From contig NZ_LT556034.1 of NCBI RefSeq assembly GCF_900079775.1, positions 114,323-178,322 of the forward strand: 64,000 nucleotides of DNA, given 5' to 3'. This stretch comes from Leyella lascolaii (GTDB lineage Bacteria; Bacteroidota; Bacteroidia; Bacteroidales; Bacteroidaceae). Below are positions 28,200 through 36,448 of this stretch, piece after piece; within the stretch, counting starts at the first letter, position 1; each line of letters starts with the position of its first letter. Below the pieces are notes generated by a model. That model made no database searches and was not told the origin of the DNA. It saw only the letters and a list, made by a program, of their open reading frames with translations. The translations under genes and the position numbers were made by a program.

Positions 28200-28650
28200 G
28201 GAATGTATATTTATGCAAACAGGAAGTAAAATATTTTGACAACGCTTTTTCTCAAAACAGAAACGGAAGGATGCCGATGAACGTATGAAAACGGCATAAA
28301 CATTCCGCCACGACCCGGCGACAATGCCCGAAAAGGCTCTTCCGCACTCTCATACGGTGCGGAAAAGACCGTATCGCCGCGCGGAAAAGTCCATACTGCA
28401 CTGCCGGAAAGGCTCTTCGGTGGTGCGGAAGAGGCTCTTCCGCAATGCAGAAAAGCCCGTTTCGCAACGTAAGAAAAGCCGGTCTGGCAGACGAAACGGC
28501 ATAAACGAGTGACTATCAACACATTACCATAACGTCGCAAAACTCGCGCATTTGCGCCCGAAGAGCTTTCCCGCCGCAAATACGAAGCTCTCGCTGAGTT
28601 GACGATGGATGAATATGCGGAAACGGAACGCATATATGCATAATTATAAA
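28200..28650 (-). repeat. Composite palindrome-array element, copy C
   Basis: Reverse orientation to copies A and B. AT-rich module AAGTAAAATATTTTGACA (28224-28241), about seven palindrome units (28327-28490, best unit GCGGAAGAGGCTCTTCCGC), the AACGTCGCAAAACTCGCGC module (28531-28549), and GAGTTGACGATGGATGAAT (28596-28614) at the far end. Longest array of the six. Confidence 0.8.
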
Positions 28651-28903
28651 CATCCGTTAAGATTCAACCGCTATTATAAGATTAATTATTTGTCGGCTAT
28701 ATCCTTGCCGACGTCTTGCGCGCTTTTCAGAAGTGCCTTACAACGTATCATCGGCAGCACGGCACACTACACTCACTCATCGGAGTATGAAATGCATCTC
28801 CGGACAGCACACAATCTGACGGCAAATGATTCATAACATCCTTCCACAATGACACTGCCGCCTTACTGACACAGCCGCGCGGCACGCAGGAGGATGAGGA
28901 AAC

Positions 28904-28936
28904 AAAAACTCCCGGACTCTCTTCGAGCCCGGGAGA
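28904..28936 (-). terminator. Terminator of tRNA-Phe
   Basis: CTCCCGGGCTCGAAG pairs with GAGTCCGGGAG, followed by five T on the minus strand. Confidence 0.85.
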
Positions 28937-28965
28937 ACTGATTTTGTGAGTGATAAAAAAATGGG

Positions 28966-29038
28966 TGGTGCCAACGGGAATCGAACCAGTGACACAAGGA
29001 TTTTCAGTCCTTTGCTCTACCAACTGAGCTATGGCACC
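28966..29038 (-). tRNA. tRNA-Phe (GAA)
   Basis: Full cloverleaf. Acceptor GGTGCCA/TGGCACC, D-arm AGCTCAGTTGGTAGAGC, anticodon loop CTGAAAA with anticodon GAA, and T-loop GGTTCGATTCC. CCA is not encoded. A TATCTTTG promoter box lies 26 bases upstream (29064-29071). Confidence 0.97.
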
Positions 29039-29063
29039 AACTGCTAATCTTGTTTTGCGTGTG

Positions 29064-29071
29064 CAAAGATA
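29064..29071 (-). promoter_or_regulatory. -7 box for tRNA-Phe
   Basis: TATCTTTG on the minus strand, 26 bases before the tRNA. Confidence 0.65.
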
Positions 29072-29135
29072 GACGTTTTTTTATATATCAGCAAATTTTT
29101 TGGAAGAAAATTGCACGTGTTTCAAAAATTTGATG

Positions 29136-29143
29136 TACCTTTG
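29136..29143 (+). promoter_or_regulatory. -7 box for tRNA-Pro
   Basis: TACCTTTG, with ATTGCACG about 22 bases further upstream as a possible -33 element. The tRNA starts 20 bases downstream. Confidence 0.7.
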
Positions 29144-29162
29144 CACTCGCTTAAAAGCAATG

Positions 29163-29235
29163 CGGGATGTAGCGCAGTTGGTAGCGCACTACGTTCGGGA
29201 CGTAGGGGTCGGGCGTTCGAGTCGCCTCATCCCGA
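29163..29235 (+). tRNA. tRNA-Pro (CGG)
   Basis: Acceptor CGGGATG/CATCCCG, D-arm AGCGCAGTTGGTAGCGC, anticodon stem CTACG/CGTAG with loop TTCGGGA (anticodon CGG), T-arm GGGCGTTCGAGTCGCCT. CCA not encoded. Confidence 0.97.
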
Positions 29236-29238
29236 CAA

Positions 29239-29277
29239 GAGCGGAAGACAAGAGACAATGTCTTCCGCTCTTTTTTT
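29239..29277 (+). terminator. Terminator of tRNA-Pro
   Basis: GAGCGGAAGACA pairs perfectly with TGTCTTCCGCTC across an 8-base loop, then seven T. Confidence 0.93.
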
Positions 29278-29335
29278 GTATATGACAAAGACTTTGGCGC
29301 GGTAAGACGGCATTGACGTCAGCACTCAGAACGTG

Positions 29336-30232
29336 TCAGAACTCCACGTAAGGACGCAGCCTCTCGATGTCGCGCTGTGAGAAATCCTTCAGCAGACGGA
29401 GGTCGTCTATGCTGTGGAGCGGTCCTTTCAGGCGGCGGTAGTCTATGATGCGGCGCGCCTGATAGAAGTTGATGTAAGGATGGTGTTTCAGTTCGTTGAG
29501 CGTGAGCCGGTTCAGGTTGAGTTTTCTCACCGCCCCTCCCGTCACCTTGAAATAGGGAAGCGCAGACTCGGGGATGCCCTCAATCTCTGACAGCTGAGCC
29601 ACCGACACATATCCGCCCAAGTCGTTGCGGTATCTCACAATACGGGAAGCATAATAGCGTCCTATGCCCGGCACCTTCCTCAAAGACGCGGTGTCGGCGT
29701 CGTCGAGCGTCACATACTGCCCCGGCTGGAGCTTCACGGGATAGCGCAGAGTGTCGCGCCCGCTTCTTACAGCGTCTGTCCTGCCATACACCTCAGCCGC
29801 CGGCTTGTATTCATCGGATATGTGTATGTAAGGCAAAAGTTCTTTATACTGCTTCACCGTGAGCCCGTAGAGTCGCGCGAAATCAGACGGCTGACGGTAT
29901 ATTCCGCCTTTGGCACGGTATCTGTAGATGCTCCGCACCTGCCACGGCTGTAGTCCAAGACTCAGCAGCAGGGTGCTGTCGGCGGTGTTGGGGTCGAATG
30001 CGGACAGCTTGCGACGCACGGTCTCCACATTATAAATATATTGTACGCCACGGCGCACGGCGGCTTTGCGTATGGAGCTGTCGGCGGTCAGGCTGTCAGT
30101 ACGGGCAAGCTGAGAGGACATGCCGCCCTTGTCCATGATGCCCACAACAACCGCTGACAGCACGACGACCGCCAGAAGGAATATCATCGCCCTGCGGTCG
30201 CTCTTGGGAAAATAAAAGAACTCTTTTATCAT
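29336..30232 (-). CDS. Helix-hairpin-helix (ComEA-like) membrane-anchored protein
   Basis: 298 residues. One transmembrane helix near the N-terminus (~residues 14-35, IFLLAVVVLSAVVVGIM) is followed by repeated helix-hairpin-helix motifs in the C-terminal half: KVPGIGRYYASRIVRYRND, then IEGIPESALPYF, and RIIDYRRLKGPLHSIDDL. Such HhH repeats bind DNA without sequence preference; in ComEA they serve DNA uptake, but this family is widespread in Bacteroidetes with no proven role. MIKEFFYFPKSDRR at 30232 is preferred over the ATG seven codons upstream. It lies 39 bases after the transporter gene on the same strand. Confidence 0.87.
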   Translation of the reverse strand: MIKEFFYFPKSDRRAMIFLLAVVVLSAVVVGIMDKGGMSSQLARTDSLTADSSIRKAAVRRGVQYIYNVETVRRKLSAFDPNTADSTLLLSLGLQPWQVRSIYRYRAKGGIYRQPSDFARLYGLTVKQYKELLPYIHISDEYKPAAEVYGRTDAVRSGRDTLRYPVKLQPGQYVTLDDADTASLRKVPGIGRYYASRIVRYRNDLGGYVSVAQLSEIEGIPESALPYFKVTGGAVRKLNLNRLTLNELKHHPYINFYQARRIIDYRRLKGPLHSIDDLRLLKDFSQRDIERLRPYVEF

Positions 30233-30271
30233 ATGTATATTGTCATGCCGCACACAGAGCGCGGCTTTACG

Positions 30272-31633
30272 TCAGATGACACCGAACTGATGAAGGAATA
30301 TCAGCAGGATGCACAACGGACACACGAATCGCACGCAGAAAAGATATGTCCCGAAGAGCGCGCCGCGCAGTGTTCCGTGGTTGGTGAACTGGTCTTTCAC
30401 AATCGTCTTTGGCACATACCATCCGAGGAAAAGACAGGTGAGCAATCCTCCTAAAGGCAGGAGTATCTGCCCGGTGAGGAAATCGAGCGAGTCGAAAAGC
30501 GGTTTTCCGAATATGGAAACCTGCAGGTCGGTGTGTCCGAGCGACAGCGAGCAGAACGCGCCGATGACACAGGTGATTACCGTAACGAGAGTTGCCCCGC
30601 GCCTGCGCGATATGTTGAACTCCTCAAGAAAGAACGCCGTGCACACCTCGTGGAGCGATATGAGCGAGGTGAGAGCCGCGAGCGATAGCAGCACATAGAA
30701 CAGGACGGACACCACGTAGCCCAGGAACGGCACATGACCGAAGGCAAGCTGGAACACGTTGGGCAGTGTCATGAAGATGAGAGAGGGTCCGCTGTCGGGC
30801 GCGATGCCCACGGAGAACGCCGAGGGGAATATCATCAGTCCGGCAAGAACAGCCACCATGGTGTCTACAAGGGATATGTTCACCGCCGTACTCAGCAGCT
30901 TTGTGCGACGGCTGAAGTATGAGGCGTATGTGCAAAGGCATCCCATGCCGATGCTGAGTGAATAGAACGCCTGCCCGAGTGCGCCGAGAAACACTCCGCT
31001 GTCCACCTTGGAGAAGTCGGGCTTGAGCAGGAACTCCACCCCGGCTCCGGCTCCGGGAAGATTGCACGAGGCGACAACTATGACGAGCAACAGCACGAAA
31101 AGCGTGGGCATGAACATCTTGGAGGCTTTCTCTATGCCGCCGCGCACACCGCGTATCACGACAAGATGGGTTATCACCAGTATGGCGACAGTCCACAGCA
31201 CGGGCTTTACGGGCGATGAGGAGAATCCGGCGAAGTAATCGGCTACGTATTTCGGGTCGCCCCGAAGCTCACCGGCGGCAGAGGCGAAGATGTATTGCAG
31301 GCACCAGCCGGAGACCACGGCGTAGTATCCTGTTATCATAAAACCGGTGACAACTCCCATGAATCCGATGTATTTCCATGCCGTCCCGTTAGACAGTCTC
31401 GTATAGGCGCGCGCGGTGTTCGACGCTCCCTCGCGCCCGATGACAAACTCGCTGACCATGCAGGGAATGCCGAGCAGCAGCACACAGCCGATATATACGA
31501 GGATGAAAGCGGCTCCGCCGTTGTTGCCGGTCATATAAGGGAACCGCCAGATGTTTCCGAGTCCCACCGCAGAACCGGCTGTGGCAAGTATCAGTCCGAA
31601 TCTGCTTCCGAATTTAGCTCTATCGTTTGACAT
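30272..31633 (-). CDS. Sodium-dependent transporter, NSS/SNF family
   Basis: 453 residues with about 11-12 transmembrane helices. The first helix carries the sodium-site signature ATAGSAVGLGNIWRFPY followed by NNGGAAFILVY, typical of the neurotransmitter:sodium symporter family (LeuT-like), usually importing amino acids. Substrate not determinable. Its promoter box, TACTTTTG on the minus strand (31661-31668), is 28 bases upstream and faces away from the vanZ promoter. Confidence 0.95.
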   Translation of the reverse strand: MSNDRAKFGSRFGLILATAGSAVGLGNIWRFPYMTGNNGGAAFILVYIGCVLLLGIPCMVSEFVIGREGASNTARAYTRLSNGTAWKYIGFMGVVTGFMITGYYAVVSGWCLQYIFASAAGELRGDPKYVADYFAGFSSSPVKPVLWTVAILVITHLVVIRGVRGGIEKASKMFMPTLFVLLLVIVVASCNLPGAGAGVEFLLKPDFSKVDSGVFLGALGQAFYSLSIGMGCLCTYASYFSRRTKLLSTAVNISLVDTMVAVLAGLMIFPSAFSVGIAPDSGPSLIFMTLPNVFQLAFGHVPFLGYVVSVLFYVLLSLAALTSLISLHEVCTAFFLEEFNISRRRGATLVTVITCVIGAFCSLSLGHTDLQVSIFGKPLFDSLDFLTGQILLPLGGLLTCLFLGWYVPKTIVKDQFTNHGTLRGALFGTYLFCVRFVCPLCILLIFLHQFGVI

Positions 31634-31660
31634 AATAAAATAAAAATAACTGAATCACTG

Positions 31661-31668
31661 CAAAAGTA
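31661..31668 (-). promoter_or_regulatory. -7 box for the NSS transporter
   Basis: TACTTTTG on the minus strand. Twelve bases separate it from the oppositely oriented box at 31681. Confidence 0.6.
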
Positions 31669-31680
31669 TAAAAAAATATC

Positions 31681-31688
31681 TACTTTTG
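31681..31688 (+). promoter_or_regulatory. -7 box for the VanZ-like gene
   Basis: TACTTTTG, 18 bases before the ATG at 31707. Confidence 0.65.
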
Positions 31689-31706
31689 CATTAAAAAAGA
31701 AAGCAA

Positions 31707-32111
31707 ATGGCAAGATTACTGCATCATCTGACATCAAACTACCCGATTTCCTGCCTGTATATGGCATTCATATGGGTTCTGTGCTTCATGGATGTGCCTC
31801 ATACGCCGCTGGACAACATCACCCTTATCGACAAATGGACACACATACTGATGTATGCCGGCACGTGTGCGACGATATGGTATGAATATTTGCGCAGGCA
31901 TGACAGCATAGTCCGGGCGCGCGTCTTTCTGCTTGCGTGGCTCGCTCCGCTGGTCATGAGCGGACTGATAGAGATTCTTCAGGAGTACTGCACAGGCGGA
32001 AGACGCAGCGGAGACTGGCTCGATTTCGCGGCAAACGCCATCGGTGTGACGCTCGGCAACGTCATCGGTATTCTTCTGGCAGCGTATCGCGCCAGGAAGA
32101 GAAGGGGTTGA
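31707..32111 (+). CDS. VanZ-like membrane protein
   Basis: 134 residues with four hydrophobic helices. The VanZ-like pattern is visible: DKWTHILMYAGTCA in the second helix region, and GLIEILQEYCTGGRRSGDWLDFAANAIGVTLG in the last (the E-x-x-Q...D-x-x-D...N-x-x-G arrangement). VanZ is linked to teicoplanin resistance in enterococci, but family members in Bacteroidetes have no assigned role. The last 50 bases overlap the convergent CYTH gene. Confidence 0.88.
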   Translation: MARLLHHLTSNYPISCLYMAFIWVLCFMDVPHTPLDNITLIDKWTHILMYAGTCATIWYEYLRRHDSIVRARVFLLAWLAPLVMSGLIEILQEYCTGGRRSGDWLDFAANAIGVTLGNVIGILLAAYRARKRRG

Positions 32112-32562
32112 CCAGAAGACAAGAATTGTAGAATCGTCTGTCGCCCGTCACCTCCATGCCGATGAAATCCGGCTTTTCGAACTGTTCGTCCGCGCTCCCC
32201 AGCTCCACCTCAGCCATCACAAGACCTTCGTTCTCACCGTAGAACTCGTCCACCTCAAAGGTGTGCCAGCCGCTCTTGACGAGATAACGGCACTTGTCTA
32301 TCGTGCCTCCGCGACACAGACTGAGCAGATGGAGGGCGTCGTCGGGCGTAATCTCTGTCTCGAACTCATAGCGCGTGAGCCCTCCGTCAAGCGAATGGCT
32401 CTTGATGGTGAGATAAGCCTTGTCGTCGCGCAGACGCACTCTCACCGTGGCGTCGGCGCAGTCCATGTAGCCCTGCCTTATCCTGCTGCATGAGAAGGCG
32501 GCGCGTTTGAACGCCCCGCCCTTCCTTACAAGGAACTTCCTTTCTATCTCCAGACCGCTCAT
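32062..32562 (-). CDS. CYTH domain protein (triphosphate tunnel metalloenzyme)
   Basis: 166 residues. Starts MSGLEIERKFLV, the ExExK motif of CYTH/TTM enzymes, then RIRQGYM, VRVRLRDDKAYLTIKS, YEFETEI, KCRYLV, FEVDEFYGENEGLVMAEVEL and the late E-V-T-x-D-R-R-F-Y. These acidic and basic residues line a tunnel that binds inorganic triphosphate, so triphosphatase activity is likely. The ATG at 32562 overlaps the stop of the 46-residue membrane protein (ATGA), which implies translational coupling. The 3' end overlaps vanZ by 50 bases. Confidence 0.92.
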   Translation of the reverse strand: MSGLEIERKFLVRKGGAFKRAAFSCSRIRQGYMDCADATVRVRLRDDKAYLTIKSHSLDGGLTRYEFETEITPDDALHLLSLCRGGTIDKCRYLVKSGWHTFEVDEFYGENEGLVMAEVELGSADEQFEKPDFIGMEVTGDRRFYNSCLLVNPFSSWRDTLPEEYR

Positions 32563-32699
32563 TGTGCCACAACTATCCACACGGTATACATCACGGCGAG
32601 CAGTATGAGAATCCAGAATATGACCTCAACCACCCTCTTCGCCTGTTTCTCCTGTTGTGCTTCGCGGCGCGCGCGGTTCAGTTTGCTTTTTTGACTCAT
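32559..32699 (-). CDS. 46-residue membrane protein, coupled to the CYTH gene
   Basis: The frame starts MSQKSKLNRARREAQQEKQA, a strongly basic cytoplasmic stretch, and then has a single transmembrane helix (about residues 24-44, VVEVIFWILILLAVMYTVWI) and ends VAQ. Its TGA overlaps the ATG of the CYTH gene, so the two are translated together. Unnamed; probably a conserved single-pass protein. Direct translation and the stop/start overlap are the evidence. It is too short to be found by a 60-residue cut-off. Confidence 0.78.
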   Translation of the reverse strand: MSQKSKLNRARREAQQEKQAKRVVEVIFWILILLAVMYTVWIVVAQ

Positions 32700-32761
32700 A
32701 GTTGTAATATTTTAGGTTATATATGTCTGTGGTTGCCGACAGGGCTCTCCTGCCGGTCCGT

Positions 32762-33883
32762 TCATTGTTCGTCGTTTACCGGAAACTCCATGAGATAAGC
32801 CTTGATGAAGCCGTCTATCTTGCCGTCCATCACTCCGTCAACGTCAGTTGTCTGATAGTTTGTGCGGTGGTCTTTCACACGCCGGTCGTCAAACACGTAG
32901 CTGCGGATCTGGCTTCCCCACTCTATCTTCTTCTTTCCAGCCTCAATCTTCGCCTGCGCCTCGAGTCTCTTCTTCATCGCGCGGTCGTATAGCTGCGACT
33001 TGAGAAGCCTCATCGCGTTGTTACGGTTCTCAAGCTGCTTGCGGCTCTCGGTGTTTTCGATGAGTATCTCCTCCTCTTCTCCAGTGTCGGGATCGACATA
33101 CTGATAGCGCAGGCGCACTCCTGTCTCCACCTTGTTGACGTTCTGTCCGCCGGCGCCGCCGCTGCGGAAGAGGTCCCAGCTTATCTTCGACGGGTCGACA
33201 AACACCTCGATGGTGTCGTCGACAAGAGGTGTCACGAACACGCTGGCGAAGCTCGTCATGCGCTTGCCCTGCGCGTTGAACGGCGACACGCGCACAAGAC
33301 GGTGGACTCCGTTCTCGCTTTTCAGGAATCCGTAGGCATACTCTCCGCCCTCAATCTCCATCGTAACGCTTTTTATTCCAGCCTCATCGCCCTCCTGAAG
33401 GTTGCTTATCGTCACCTTGTGACCGTGAGCCTCAGCCCACCGCATATACATGCGCATGAGCATCTGAGCCCAGTCCTGGCTCTCCGTTCCGCCGGCGCCG
33501 CTGTTTATCTTGAGCACGCAGTCCATCGGATCTTCCTTCTGCCGCAGCATGTTCATCAGCTCCAGCTTCTCTATAGCCTGTATTGCCTTGCTGTAATCAT
33601 CGTCCACTTCCTCCTCCGTAAGCATGTCGTCCTTGTAGAAGTCGAACGCAAGCTTCAGCTCGTCGGCGCACATGCGCACCTCCTTATAGCCGTTGATCCA
33701 CTTCTCGAGAGCCTTAACCTTCTTCATCTGTTCCTGTGCCCGCTGCGGATCATCCCAAAAGTCGGGTGCCTGCGTGCGCAGTTGCTCCTCTTCAAACTCT
33801 ATTTTCTTTGCGTCGATATTGAGATAGTGATGCAGTGCGTCGGCACGTTCCATCACGTCTTTCAGCTGATCTGATGTTATCAT
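32762..33883 (-). CDS. prfB: Peptide chain release factor 2
   Basis: 373 residues. Recognises UGA and UAA stop codons: it has the RF2 anticodon-like tripeptide SPF (residues 200-202) and the universal GGQ (245-247) in SGGAGGQNVNKVETGVRLRY. N-terminal coiled-coil domain to ~110. Unlike the enterobacterial gene there is no internal UGA near codon 25 (ADALHHYLNIDAKK is continuous), so no programmed frameshift is needed. Located 62 bases upstream of the small membrane protein gene, same strand. Confidence 0.96.
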   Translation of the reverse strand: MITSDQLKDVMERADALHHYLNIDAKKIEFEEEQLRTQAPDFWDDPQRAQEQMKKVKALEKWINGYKEVRMCADELKLAFDFYKDDMLTEEEVDDDYSKAIQAIEKLELMNMLRQKEDPMDCVLKINSGAGGTESQDWAQMLMRMYMRWAEAHGHKVTISNLQEGDEAGIKSVTMEIEGGEYAYGFLKSENGVHRLVRVSPFNAQGKRMTSFASVFVTPLVDDTIEVFVDPSKISWDLFRSGGAGGQNVNKVETGVRLRYQYVDPDTGEEEEILIENTESRKQLENRNNAMRLLKSQLYDRAMKKRLEAQAKIEAGKKKIEWGSQIRSYVFDDRRVKDHRTNYQTTDVDGVMDGKIDGFIKAYLMEFPVNDEQ

Positions 33884-33985
33884 TACGAATGTTGTTGTTA
33901 TTATTATAATGTATATACGGCTGCCGGCACGCGCGTTCCATCACCGCCGGGGGACTCTTCCGCACACCCGTCGGGGCGGTGCCTG

Positions 33986-35794
33986 TCAGTCGGCATACAT
34001 CTTGTCTATCACGTCCTTAAAGTTCTTGTAAATCACCGGACGCCTCAGTTTGAGCGTATTGGTAAGCTCTCCCGACTCCATCGAGAAATGATGGGCGATG
34101 AGAGTGATGCGTTTCACCTGCTCATAATGTGCGAGCTGCTGCTGGAGAGTCTCCACGCGCTCCATCATCATGTCGTGTATGCGCTTGTCGGCACACAGGT
34201 CCTCGCGGCTCTCGAACTTTATGTTGTGGTCGCGGGCGTACTCTTCGAGGAGGCGGAACTCGGGAACAACCAGAGCGGACACGAACTTATATTCGTCCGC
34301 AACGACCACCACCTGGTCGATGTACTTGTCCACCAGAAGCATCGCCTCCACCATCTGGGGCGCGATGTACTTGCCGTTGGATGTCTTGAACAGGTCTTTT
34401 ATGCGGTCTGTAAGGAACAGCTCACCGTTCTTCATATATCCCGCGTCGCCAGTATGGAAGTATCCGTCCTCGTCGAACGCGGCTGCGTTGACCGCATCAC
34501 GCTTGTAATATCCGCGCGTGATGGTAGGTCCTTTAAGCATAATCTCGCCCGTTTCGGATATCCGGATGTCTATTCCGTCGATGGGACGACCCACCGAACC
34601 GATTGTATAAGGCTTGTTCTTATGGTCGCACGACACTGTGGCGAGGCTCTCCGTGAGCCCGTATCCCACAATCATGCAGATGCCCACAGAGTGCACGAAC
34701 CGCTCCACTTCGGGCGACACAGTGGCTCCCGCGGTGGGGAATATATTAGGATTGACGAGTCCTATCTGATGGCGCACTATCCTGAGAAGCGTCTTGTCGA
34801 TGAGCTTGTATTCAAGCGCGAGAGCGAGAGACGGGCGTTTCCCACGGGCGAGACATTCTACGTTATGGCGTCGTCCCACCTCCAGCGCGTGGCGGAATAT
34901 CTTCTGCTGCATCGGCGTGGAGCGGTCTATCTTGTCCTTTACCGCCTGATACACCTTCTCCCAGAAGCGCGGCACTGCCGACATGCATGTGGGATGGGTC
35001 TGCTTCATGGACTCCTGTATCTCGCGCGGGTCGGTGTTTATGATGAGCTCCGCACCCTCAGAGAGACACAGGTATGACCATCCGCGCTCGAACACATGCG
35101 TGAACGGCAGGAAATTGATGACCCTGTCCTTATCCGTAACAGGCACGCACTTGTCGTTGGCAACAAGCGCGGCGGCATACTGACCGTACGTGAGCTGCAC
35201 GCCCTTGCTGTCTCCTGTGGTGCCGCTGGTATAAAGGATGTTGCACAAATCGTCGTCGGAGGCAGCCCGCCACAACGCCTCCACCTCCGCCTGACGGGGA
35301 AGTCCGGCTCCCAGAGCGACGAAATCGTCGAAATAGAGAGCGTGCGGGTCGTGCGAGCTTATGCGCACACTGCGGTCGTAAATGATGATGCGCTCGAGCG
35401 AGGGACACAGAGCGAAAATGCGGTGAGCCTTGTTATACTGCTCCTGTTCGCCCACAAACACGAACCTGACCTGCGCGTCGTTTATCATGAACTGTATCTG
35501 CTGCTCGCTGCTTGTGGCGTAGAACGGTATTGTGACAGCCCTTACTCCATATGCTCCGAAGTCCGTATAGAGATACTCAACGCAGTTCTGCGAGAACACG
35601 GCGAGATTGTCCTGCGGTCTGACACCCAGCTCGAGCAGGGCGTTGCTCACCTGTTTCACTCTCTGCGAGAAATGTTCCCACGACACACTTTCCCACGTAT
35701 TCTTTCCGAAAAGTCTGAACGTGAGCGCGGTCCGCGACCCGTATTTCCTTGCCTGTTCGTGTATAAGAACCGAGAGATGACACTTTGTCTGCAT
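33986..35794 (-). CDS. Long-chain acyl-CoA ligase / AMP-dependent synthetase
   Basis: 602 residues. Activates a fatty acid to acyl-AMP and then acyl-CoA. Shows the ATP/AMP signature YTSGTTGDSKGVQLTYG (~residue 195), GYGLTES, and the C-terminal hinge TGDAGYMKNGELFLTDRIKD with the Lys of FKTSNGKYIAP. N-terminal part LTFRLFGKNTWESVSWEHFSQRV matches the FAA1/long-chain type. Cytoplasmic or peripheral membrane. Chain-length preference not predictable. A TATTTTTG box lies 24 bases upstream (35818-35825). Confidence 0.93.
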   Translation of the reverse strand: MQTKCHLSVLIHEQARKYGSRTALTFRLFGKNTWESVSWEHFSQRVKQVSNALLELGVRPQDNLAVFSQNCVEYLYTDFGAYGVRAVTIPFYATSSEQQIQFMINDAQVRFVFVGEQEQYNKAHRIFALCPSLERIIIYDRSVRISSHDPHALYFDDFVALGAGLPRQAEVEALWRAASDDDLCNILYTSGTTGDSKGVQLTYGQYAAALVANDKCVPVTDKDRVINFLPFTHVFERGWSYLCLSEGAELIINTDPREIQESMKQTHPTCMSAVPRFWEKVYQAVKDKIDRSTPMQQKIFRHALEVGRRHNVECLARGKRPSLALALEYKLIDKTLLRIVRHQIGLVNPNIFPTAGATVSPEVERFVHSVGICMIVGYGLTESLATVSCDHKNKPYTIGSVGRPIDGIDIRISETGEIMLKGPTITRGYYKRDAVNAAAFDEDGYFHTGDAGYMKNGELFLTDRIKDLFKTSNGKYIAPQMVEAMLLVDKYIDQVVVVADEYKFVSALVVPEFRLLEEYARDHNIKFESREDLCADKRIHDMMMERVETLQQQLAHYEQVKRITLIAHHFSMESGELTNTLKLRRPVIYKNFKDVIDKMYAD

Positions 35795-35817
35795 AAGCGT
35801 TAGTTTTTTAATTATTG

Positions 35818-35825
35818 CAAAAATA
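35818..35825 (-). promoter_or_regulatory. -7 box for the acyl-CoA ligase gene
   Basis: TATTTTTG on the minus strand, 24 bases before the ATG. Confidence 0.5.
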
Positions 35826-35901
35826 GTGCAATTATGCCAAAACTCAAAACAAATCGGGGATTAATTTTCACCGCACCGCCAGTCAGGAACGGCAGAACAA
35901 A

Positions 35902-35933
35902 CAAAAGCCACCGTCTTCACAGACAGCGGCTTT
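35902..35933 (-). terminator. Terminator of rpsT
   Basis: AAAGCC...GGCTTT stem extended by AGAC/GTCT pairing, followed by TTTTGTTTG on the minus strand. Confidence 0.75.
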
Positions 35934-35964
35934 CACCTATGGAAAAACATTAAGTTTAGTTTAA

Positions 35965-36219
35965 TTAAGCCAAATTATTGATGTGGTTGCACAAGCTTGA
36001 CTTCAAGTTTGCGGCTTTGTTCTTATGAATGATGTTGGTTTTTGCCAATCTATCAAGCATCTTCTGTACAGAGGGGTAAAGCTTTACTGCCTCTTCCTTG
36101 TCAGTGAGAGCGCGAAGCTTGCGTACAGCATTGCGCATTGTCTTTGCATAATATCTGTTGTGCAAATTCTTTACCTTTGTCTGACGTATTCTTTTTAAGG
36201 ATGATTTGTGATTTGCCAT
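35965..36219 (-). CDS. rpsT: 30S ribosomal protein S20
   Basis: 84 residues, helical and very basic: [26 protein letters not shown] at the start (split here for reading) and [20 protein letters not shown] at the end, the standard S20 ends. Binds 16S rRNA. It follows tRNA-Glu by 37 bases on the same strand, so both may be transcribed from the promoter at 36351. Confidence 0.97.
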   Translation of the reverse strand: MANHKSSLKRIRQTKVKNLHNRYYAKTMRNAVRKLRALTDKEEAVKLYPSVQKMLDRLAKTNIIHKNKAANLKSSLCNHINNLA

Positions 36220-36256
36220 CTTTATTATTATTCTTTACTTTGTAGTATATTATCAG

Positions 36257-36328
36257 TAGTCCCTAGCAGAATCGAACTGCTCTTTAGAGAATGAAAATCT
36301 CTCGTCCTAACCGATAGACGAAGGGACC
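36257..36328 (-). tRNA. tRNA-Glu (TTC)
   Basis: Acceptor GGTCCCT/AGGGACT, anticodon stem AGAGA/TCTCT with loop TTTTCAT (anticodon TTC), T-arm GCAGTTCGATTCTGC. 72 bases, CCA not encoded. Confidence 0.96.
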
Positions 36329-36350
36329 ATGGGTGTCTTATTTGCGGATG

Positions 36351-36358
36351 CAAAGGTA
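36351..36358 (-). promoter_or_regulatory. -7 box for tRNA-Glu and rpsT
   Basis: TACCTTTG on the minus strand, 23 bases before the tRNA. Confidence 0.65.
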
Positions 36359-36419
36359 GCTGTTTTTCAGTAATCCACCAAATATATTTCCGTTTTTTTT
36401 CAAAACAGCGCATTTTTCG

Positions 36420-36427
36420 TACTTTTG
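36420..36427 (+). promoter_or_regulatory. -7 box for recO
   Basis: TACTTTTG, 22 bases before the ATG at 36449. Confidence 0.65.
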
Positions 36428-36448
36428 CGTCATAAAACGCACGAATTT

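Noticed and set aside
28320..28500. Palindrome array taken for a CRISPR array
   Set aside because: There are no identical repeats separated by unique spacers, no leader and no cas genes. Units vary throughout and are joined by 3-base linkers.
28966..29235. tRNA cluster as an integration (att) site
   Set aside because: No duplicated tRNA 3' end, integrase or phage/ICE gene lies nearby.
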